Source of the DNA: 4572-123 sp964418755
GTDB taxonomy: Bacteria > Desulfobacterota > Desulfobacteria > Desulfobacterales > 4572-123
Direction: 5' to 3'
Assembly: GCA_964418755.1 (NCBI GenBank)
Contig: CAYQNS010000133.1
Coordinates: 1 to 11,298 of the forward strand
Length of the DNA stretch: 11,298 nucleotides
Below the pieces are notes generated by a model, which worked only from the letters and a program-made list of their open reading frames with translations, was not told the DNA's origin and did not search any database. Both the position numbers and the translations under genes were made by a program. Positions 8,301-11,298 of the stretch are shown one piece after another (position 1 is the stretch's first letter; each line of letters starts with the position of its first letter).

Positions 8301-8881
8301 TTTTGCAGTTCCTTGAATCTTTTGACAGCCTTATTGATCTCGGGCAGTTGTCCTGCCGGCTTGAACAGGTCTGCCGCATCTTTTTCAAGCTGATCAATAA
8401 CCTCCCGTACGGATGAAATGCCTGCGCCGGCGGCAAACAGGGCCTGGCCCACTTCGCCTTTCTGATCCAGAATTTCTTTACCACCCTTTATCAGGGCATC
8501 ATGATCAATGCCGTAAATGGATTTAAATATTTCCGGTTCAATACCGCGGAGGAATGGCGCTAATACACCGGAATCAAGAGGGTTACCAGCCTCGTCAATG
8601 ACATCACCGATACGCTTTTTCCGACGCTGAAAAAAAATCTCTTCTCCGGCGCTGTTTTCAAGACACCCACCAACCAGCAGTTGATCATAGTTGTGTAGAA
8701 AATTATCAGGCGTTTGTTGAGGGAACCCATACAGCAGGGCCTTGAGCGCCCGAAGTGAGCTGCTTTTTCCTGCCTCGTTCGGGCCAAAAATAATGTGGAG
8801 ACCGGGCTCATCGGAGTTAAACTCCAAAATCTGGTCGGTAAAAGGGCCGAAAGCCCTCAAATCAAGACGCTTCAGCCTCAT
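5378..8881 (-). CDS. yhaN: YhaN-type Rad50/SbcC-like AAA ATPase with long coiled coils
   Basis: This 1167-residue SMC/Rad50-like ATPase probably partners the Mre11-like nuclease encoded just upstream, binding and processing DNA ends. Walker A GPNEAGKSS is at residues 33-41. The C-terminal half-site has the ABC signature MSSGTRDQ at 1081-1088, Walker B FIVDDILINFDDDR at about 1110-1123 and an FTHH switch at 1143-1146. Between them, about 170-1050, is Lys/Glu/Leu-rich heptad sequence typical of antiparallel coiled coils. There is no CxxC zinc hook anywhere in the protein. That separates it from true Rad50/SbcC and fits the YhaN family (COG4717). The ATG overlaps the yhaO stop as ATGA, and GGAGG lies 6 nt before it inside yhaO, implying translational coupling. 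All key ATPase residues are present. Family assignment is strong; the exact repair role is inferred from the family. Confidence 0.92.
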   Translation of the reverse strand: MRLKRLDLRAFGPFTDQILEFNSDEPGLHIIFGPNEAGKSSSLRALKALLYGFPQQTPDNFLHNYDQLLVGGCLENSAGEEIFFQRRKKRIGDVIDEAGNPLDSGVLAPFLRGIEPEIFKSIYGIDHDALIKGGKEILDQKGEVGQALFAAGAGISSVREVIDQLEKDAADLFKPAGQLPEINKAVKRFKELQKEARAASLSSRDWKDHQKALKSAEADRTRLEKDRDDKNKELHRLERLKQAIPEIATRKSRQDQLQALGKVIRLPLDFAERHRQVSQEVREAGRQLQKDTDRRVELEAKYKAISLNKGLLNQAERVDDFHQRLGEYRKGQKDRPERNGMRISLRKEAALLLQQVRPDLSLEEVETLRPVLVKKRIVQTLSTKYEAIKQQLTLARNQSRSADRELKEVEKGLAAMPETREPQGLLQAVKLAQKAGDIDALMEKSRCDVELIKKECLVELKRSGLWSGDLTALMELSLPLFETVQQFEDRYSKIADERRGFEKDCKKDDKELKKALAEIKKVEYAGEVPSEKELTRIRGKREQGWQLLRQQWLDQEDVTEKSRLYDPKQPLPEAYEGYVEKADVIADRLRREADRVANVASFRAHVENLQEALAENGRDKEALGLRTREFDVSWKRVWQPAGIIPLSPKEMSGWLTEMDKLRFKVGDIFEKEQEVGLGIKQRMELRQAVQKELDTMGEEGIPAGEALGPVLILAETVLERIAGRKTDFEKLKERRKNAEKALRKAEEDLKTAREALIEWQEQWRKALLGLGLKDEVSTFEAIDLIETLQNCFDKLEKADDLKKRIAGIDRDAAELEKEVKSLLEKIAPDILDLPMDQAILQLRTMLSQAQKDGTLYDKFSEDLETLQAEVSAVKKTLQSASEQMDELLGTAKCEKQEELSVAIEKFTEYQSLQGKIFDTEAALAKIGAGVQLEELVRQAAEINADELPGRIESLQRDIDERINPEINRISQVIGEENIKLAAMDGSARAAEIAEKMEQELAGIRRLAERYAQLKLAARILKQEIERYREEHQDPVLTIASGYFKNLTLGSFAGLRTDVDDKGEPVLVGVRPDALRLTVEKMSSGTRDQLFLALRLATVEWRLETSEPMPFIVDDILINFDDDRSRATLTALADLSKKNQVILFTHHRRIMEEANSLKGGRVIQIHEL

Positions 8882-10134
8882 TTGGCACCTCCATGCTGAA
8901 GAAGTTTGGCAATCAGGAGTTCCTGCACTTCAGTACGCAGCTCTGCGATTTTGTCAGGAGATGGATCAAGAAAGGGCTCATCGCCGCTGTGGATCTCGGC
9001 CGGTAATTTGCTTTTCAGGGCGGATAACTCCGGTACCAGTCCCAGGAATGTATCGCCATCGAGTTCCAGATGTTGAATGGAGTGCAGCAGGCCGGCAATC
9101 GGCGTATCCTCACCATAGATTTCCTCAAGACTCTTCTTGCGGCTTGTCTGAAACTTCACCTTTTCCAACCACACGTCACCGAGCCCAACGGCAATGCCTC
9201 GGAATTCCTCGGTCCACCGGGCTGTCCGATCAAGCAATTGGGCATGAACAGGGCATTTCCCAGTCAAGACCAGACGCAGGGCCAAAATTTTGCCGTTCGC
9301 CTGGTCAAGCTCCTGTTCAAAGCCCTGCCGAACCGCGTCATAAACGCTATCGGGCGTCTCACACGCAGACAGGTCCACCTGGCAGTTGGCCCAGCGCAGC
9401 ACATCAAGTTCACACTCTTCAACCCCAATGATGCCTCCATCCTCCACAGTCACCAATGTGACACCCTTGACGCCGGTTTCTTTGATATGGCGGCCCTGAA
9501 TATTACCTGGAAAAACAATCCAGGGATCTTCAGAAACGATTTCCCGCTTGTGAACATGGCCCAGTGCCCAATAGTCATAGCCTTTGGATTTCAGTTCATC
9601 CGGAGTACATGGCGCATAATCCTCGTGCCCTTCACGACCAGCCAGGGATGTATGAAGCAGGCCGATATTGAAATAATTGGCATCATTCTGAGGGTATTGA
9701 GAGGCAAGGTTCTCGGTCACAGCGCGGAAGGGATAGCTCTGGCCATGGATGATAACGCCAAAATCATCGAGTTTTACAGACTGGGGTTTCCTGGAAGAAA
9801 AAAGAGTCACATTGTCAGGCAAAGGCATGGCCTTGGTGATCTGACTGGCCGCATCGTGATTGCCGGAAACAATGAAAACCTTGATCCCGGCCTTGGACAA
9901 TCGCCCCATCCGGGCAACGAAAAAAAGTCCGGTGTTGTAATCCTTCCAATCACCATCATAAAGATCACCAGCAATAAGGATAAAATCAACATCCTCCTCA
10001 ATGGCCAGGTCAATCAGATTGTCAAATGCCCGCCTCGTTGCCCCACGAATCTCCTCAACAGGAGAATCTTCATGCGCCTCAAGTCCTTTTAACGGGCTGT
10101 CTAAATGAATGTCCGCCGTGTGAATAAATTTCAT
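8878..10134 (-). CDS. yhaO: YhaO-type Mre11/SbcD-like DNA repair metallophosphoesterase
   Basis: This 418-residue member of the calcineurin-like phosphoesterase superfamily is expected to be a manganese-dependent DNA exo/endonuclease subunit. All metal-binding motifs are visible in order: ADIH (Asp8, His10), GDLYDGD at 56-62, GNHD at 91-94, a histidine in LLHTS at 161 and GHVH at 192-195. The C-terminal half, about 230-418, is less conserved and would carry the ATPase-binding region. The start MKFIHTADIHLDSP is the standard one for the family. The purine-rich GGAGGGAGG upstream ends about 14 nt from the ATG, longer than usual, so initiation may be modest. It is first in an operon with yhaN, overlapping it by 4 nt. 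It is distinguished from classical SbcD by the YhaN-like partner. Role in vivo is inferred from family and pairing. Confidence 0.92.
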   Translation of the reverse strand: MKFIHTADIHLDSPLKGLEAHEDSPVEEIRGATRRAFDNLIDLAIEEDVDFILIAGDLYDGDWKDYNTGLFFVARMGRLSKAGIKVFIVSGNHDAASQITKAMPLPDNVTLFSSRKPQSVKLDDFGVIIHGQSYPFRAVTENLASQYPQNDANYFNIGLLHTSLAGREGHEDYAPCTPDELKSKGYDYWALGHVHKREIVSEDPWIVFPGNIQGRHIKETGVKGVTLVTVEDGGIIGVEECELDVLRWANCQVDLSACETPDSVYDAVRQGFEQELDQANGKILALRLVLTGKCPVHAQLLDRTARWTEEFRGIAVGLGDVWLEKVKFQTSRKKSLEEIYGEDTPIAGLLHSIQHLELDGDTFLGLVPELSALKSKLPAEIHSGDEPFLDPSPDKIAELRTEVQELLIAKLLQHGGAK

Positions 10135-10183
10135 ATCGTTATATTCGTCCTCCCTCCGGTGGCCTGGTCATATACAACCTATA

Positions 10184-10197
10184 AAAGGCGGGCCTTT
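10184..10197. promoter_or_regulatory. 14-bp dyad in the yhaO leader, possible operator
   Basis: AAAGGC-GG-GCCTTT is a perfect inverted repeat. It lies between the predicted -10 box and the yhaO ribosome binding site, about 10-25 nt after the expected transcription start. That position would suit a repressor site or a small RNA hairpin. No T-run follows, so it is not a terminator. Confidence 0.35.
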
Positions 10198-10215
10198 CTC
10201 ATAATCAAAAAATCA

Positions 10216-10244
10216 AATAAACACTCATTATACATTTTTGTCAA
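10216..10244 (-). promoter_or_regulatory. Sigma-70-type promoter of the yhaO-yhaN operon
   Basis: A perfect TTGACA (10244-10239) is followed after 17 nt by TTTATT (10221-10216), four of six to the -10 consensus. A perfect TATAAT also occurs at 10232-10227, but only 6 nt after the TTGACA, so it cannot use that -35 and has no good one of its own. The leader to the yhaO ATG would be about 75 nt. No LexA-like box was recognised. Confidence 0.5.
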
Positions 10245-10280
10245 GAATCCCCAGTGGTCTCGTACACCATAGTCAGAGGG

Positions 10281-10529
10281 TCAAAGCTTGAATAGTGAAT
10301 TAAGTCGGTCGAATTTAGTCTTTAATCGTCGGCTTTTGGGTAGTTTGAGTTTGATTGATTTGACGGCGTGACTGACCCCTGAATAACTGATCCCGAATAG
10401 ATTCCCGATTTGTTCATTGTTCAATTGACCGGTTTTCCAGATACCATAGAGCAGCATATCCCGGATCTCTTTTTCGGCTCCGGAAAGCCTTTTGGCGTTC
10501 ACGAAGTGTTTGACCTGCCCTTTAATGGG
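10281..10529 (-). pseudogene. Remnant of a REP-associated (IS200/Y1-type) transposase: C-terminal DnaA-like HTH domain only
   Basis: About 82 codons are open from just after a TAG near 10530 to the TGA at 10281. The peptide contains DMLLYGIWKTGQLNNEQIG followed by LFGISYSGVSHAVKSIK and ends LNSLFKL. This matches the helix-turn-helix domain, similar to the DnaA C-terminus, that closes many REP-associated tyrosine transposases (COG1943 group). The catalytic N-terminal domain, with its HxH metal site and tyrosine, is absent upstream, where the racemase gene ends 49 nt away. A GTG at 10502 could start a 73-residue product, but it has no strong ribosome binding site. I therefore read it as a 5'-truncated fossil. 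The alternative is a free-standing small DNA-binding protein. The domain match rests on recognition of the pattern, not a search. Confidence 0.6.
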
Positions 10530-10578
10530 TGCCTATAACACACATCGGAAATGTCCAGCATTTTTTGGTGATTCCAAA

Positions 10579-11298
10579 TTACACATGACCATAGTAGTCC
10601 CGATGGACCACAACCGAAAAAGCGTAATCCAGCAGGGTGCCCCAGCTGAATACGGGCAGATCCAGTGCGCGCTGCACGGCCCTGGCAAAAGGCTGCATGC
10701 CGGTGCATTCGAGCATGATGGCCCCGATGCCTGGATTGGCCCCGACAAAATCAACACAGGTGCGGACCATCTGGTCTTCGGCTTTGTCATAGTACACCTC
10801 GGGGCACTCCGGACGCTTTTCAGGATCCCAGAGATTGTCGAATTCCCTGCAGTAATATTCATCCTGAGCGCCGGCAATGACAATGTTGGAATCAGGATCG
10901 ATGCCCACGTTTTTCAGATGGGTTTCGGTAAGAAAGCGCTTCTGGGCGCAGACAATGCCGACCTTTTTTTTGGGGCCGATAATCTGCTGGATAAACGGCA
11001 CCTGGAGCAGGCTCGACATAAAAACCGGCACATCCACATATCCAGCCACATCTTTCTGAAAATAGGCAAAGTACCCGCATTCAGCGGCAATGGCCCTGCA
11101 GCCCATCCGCTCCAGTTTTTTGGCCGCTTTTAAAATAGGCGCCCGGCAGGGGGATTTGTCCTTCTCCCAGACCAGGGTATAGTTGTCCACCCCTTCTATG
11201 ATTTCATATTGCACAGGGTAGGGGAATGCACTGGCATTTCTGACAGCAATTCTAATTATGGATTTGGGCGGAGCAACGTATTTGGATATTTTTTCGCC
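10579..11298 (-). CDS. Asp/Glu/hydantoin racemase family protein, N-terminus cut by the right edge
   Basis: The family comprises cofactor-independent racemases and related lyases that use two cysteines as acid/base pair. In the window 239 residues can be read, and the frame is open to the last base. Upstream of the GTG at 11214 it continues as YVAPPKSIIRIAVRNASAFPYPV, so that GTG is an internal valine and the true start lies outside. Family members are about 230-260 residues, so little is missing. The first catalytic cysteine is in AAECGYFAYFQ (codon at about 11077-11079). The second is in IMLECTGMQPFA (about 10705-10707). Both are intact. MSSLLQVPFIQQII and KKVGIVCAQKRFLTETHL fit the family fold. 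The substrate cannot be deduced, and this subgroup is usually annotated only as a racemase-family protein. The nearest downstream sequence is a transposase remnant, and no terminator is evident between them. Confidence 0.85.
   Translation of the reverse strand, partial: GEKISKYVAPPKSIIRIAVRNASAFPYPVQYEIIEGVDNYTLVWEKDKSPCRAPILKAAKKLERMGCRAIAAECGYFAYFQKDVAGYVDVPVFMSSLLQVPFIQQIIGPKKKVGIVCAQKRFLTETHLKNVGIDPDSNIVIAGAQDEYYCREFDNLWDPEKRPECPEVYYDKAEDQMVRTCVDFVGANPGIGAIMLECTGMQPFARAVQRALDLPVFSWGTLLDYAFSVVVHRDYYGHV

Noticed and set aside
9070..10092. 340-codon plus-strand frame
   Set aside because: It is antisense to yhaO, where all metallophosphoesterase motifs lie in order on the minus strand.
10492..11133. 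213-codon plus-strand frame
   Set aside because: It is antisense to the racemase-family gene, whose two catalytic cysteine motifs define the real strand.

Overview
The window looks like a chromosomal segment of an anaerobic bacterium, most likely a Desulfobacterota (sulfate-reducer-like) lineage. The basis is a single-chain pyruvate:ferredoxin oxidoreductase whose N-terminus keeps Desulfovibrio-type active-site residues, intermediate base composition, and intergenic repeats of a kind I associate with that group. This placement is inference, not proof. Every gene I accept lies on the minus strand, so the layout below runs right to left, in the direction of transcription.

Right edge to about 10.3 kb: the C-terminal part of an Asp/Glu-racemase-family protein whose start lies beyond the window, then a short remnant of the C-terminal DnaA-like helix-turn-helix domain of a REP-associated (IS200/Y1-type) transposase. 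10.25 to 5.38 kb: a two-gene operon, yhaO (Mre11/SbcD-like metallophosphoesterase) and yhaN (Rad50/SbcC-like coiled-coil ATPase without a zinc hook). The two genes are joined by an ATGA overlap and preceded by a plausible sigma-70 promoter. Together they probably form a DNA end-processing complex.

5.38 to 4.44 kb: an AT-rich intergenic block with CTTCATG repeats, a small two-helix membrane protein of 80 residues, and a noncoding leader carrying a convincing promoter. 4.44 to 1.58 kb: a large UPF0182-family membrane protein with seven N-terminal membrane helices and a large soluble domain. Its true start is 49 codons downstream of the longest open frame, because that frame opens inside the -35 box.

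1.58 to 0.86 kb: about 720 noncoding bases containing a probable MITE-like element of about 230 bp with imperfect terminal inverted repeats, which encloses a nested palindrome built from TTAGC units. 859 to 1: the N-terminal quarter of pyruvate:ferredoxin oxidoreductase, cut by the left edge.

I see no CRISPR array, rRNA, tRNA, toxin-antitoxin pair or phage module. The most notable items are the MITE-like element, the zinc-hook-less Mre11/Rad50-like pair, the orphan DnaA-like domain and the repeat block behind yhaN. None of these amounts to a clearly undescribed system.
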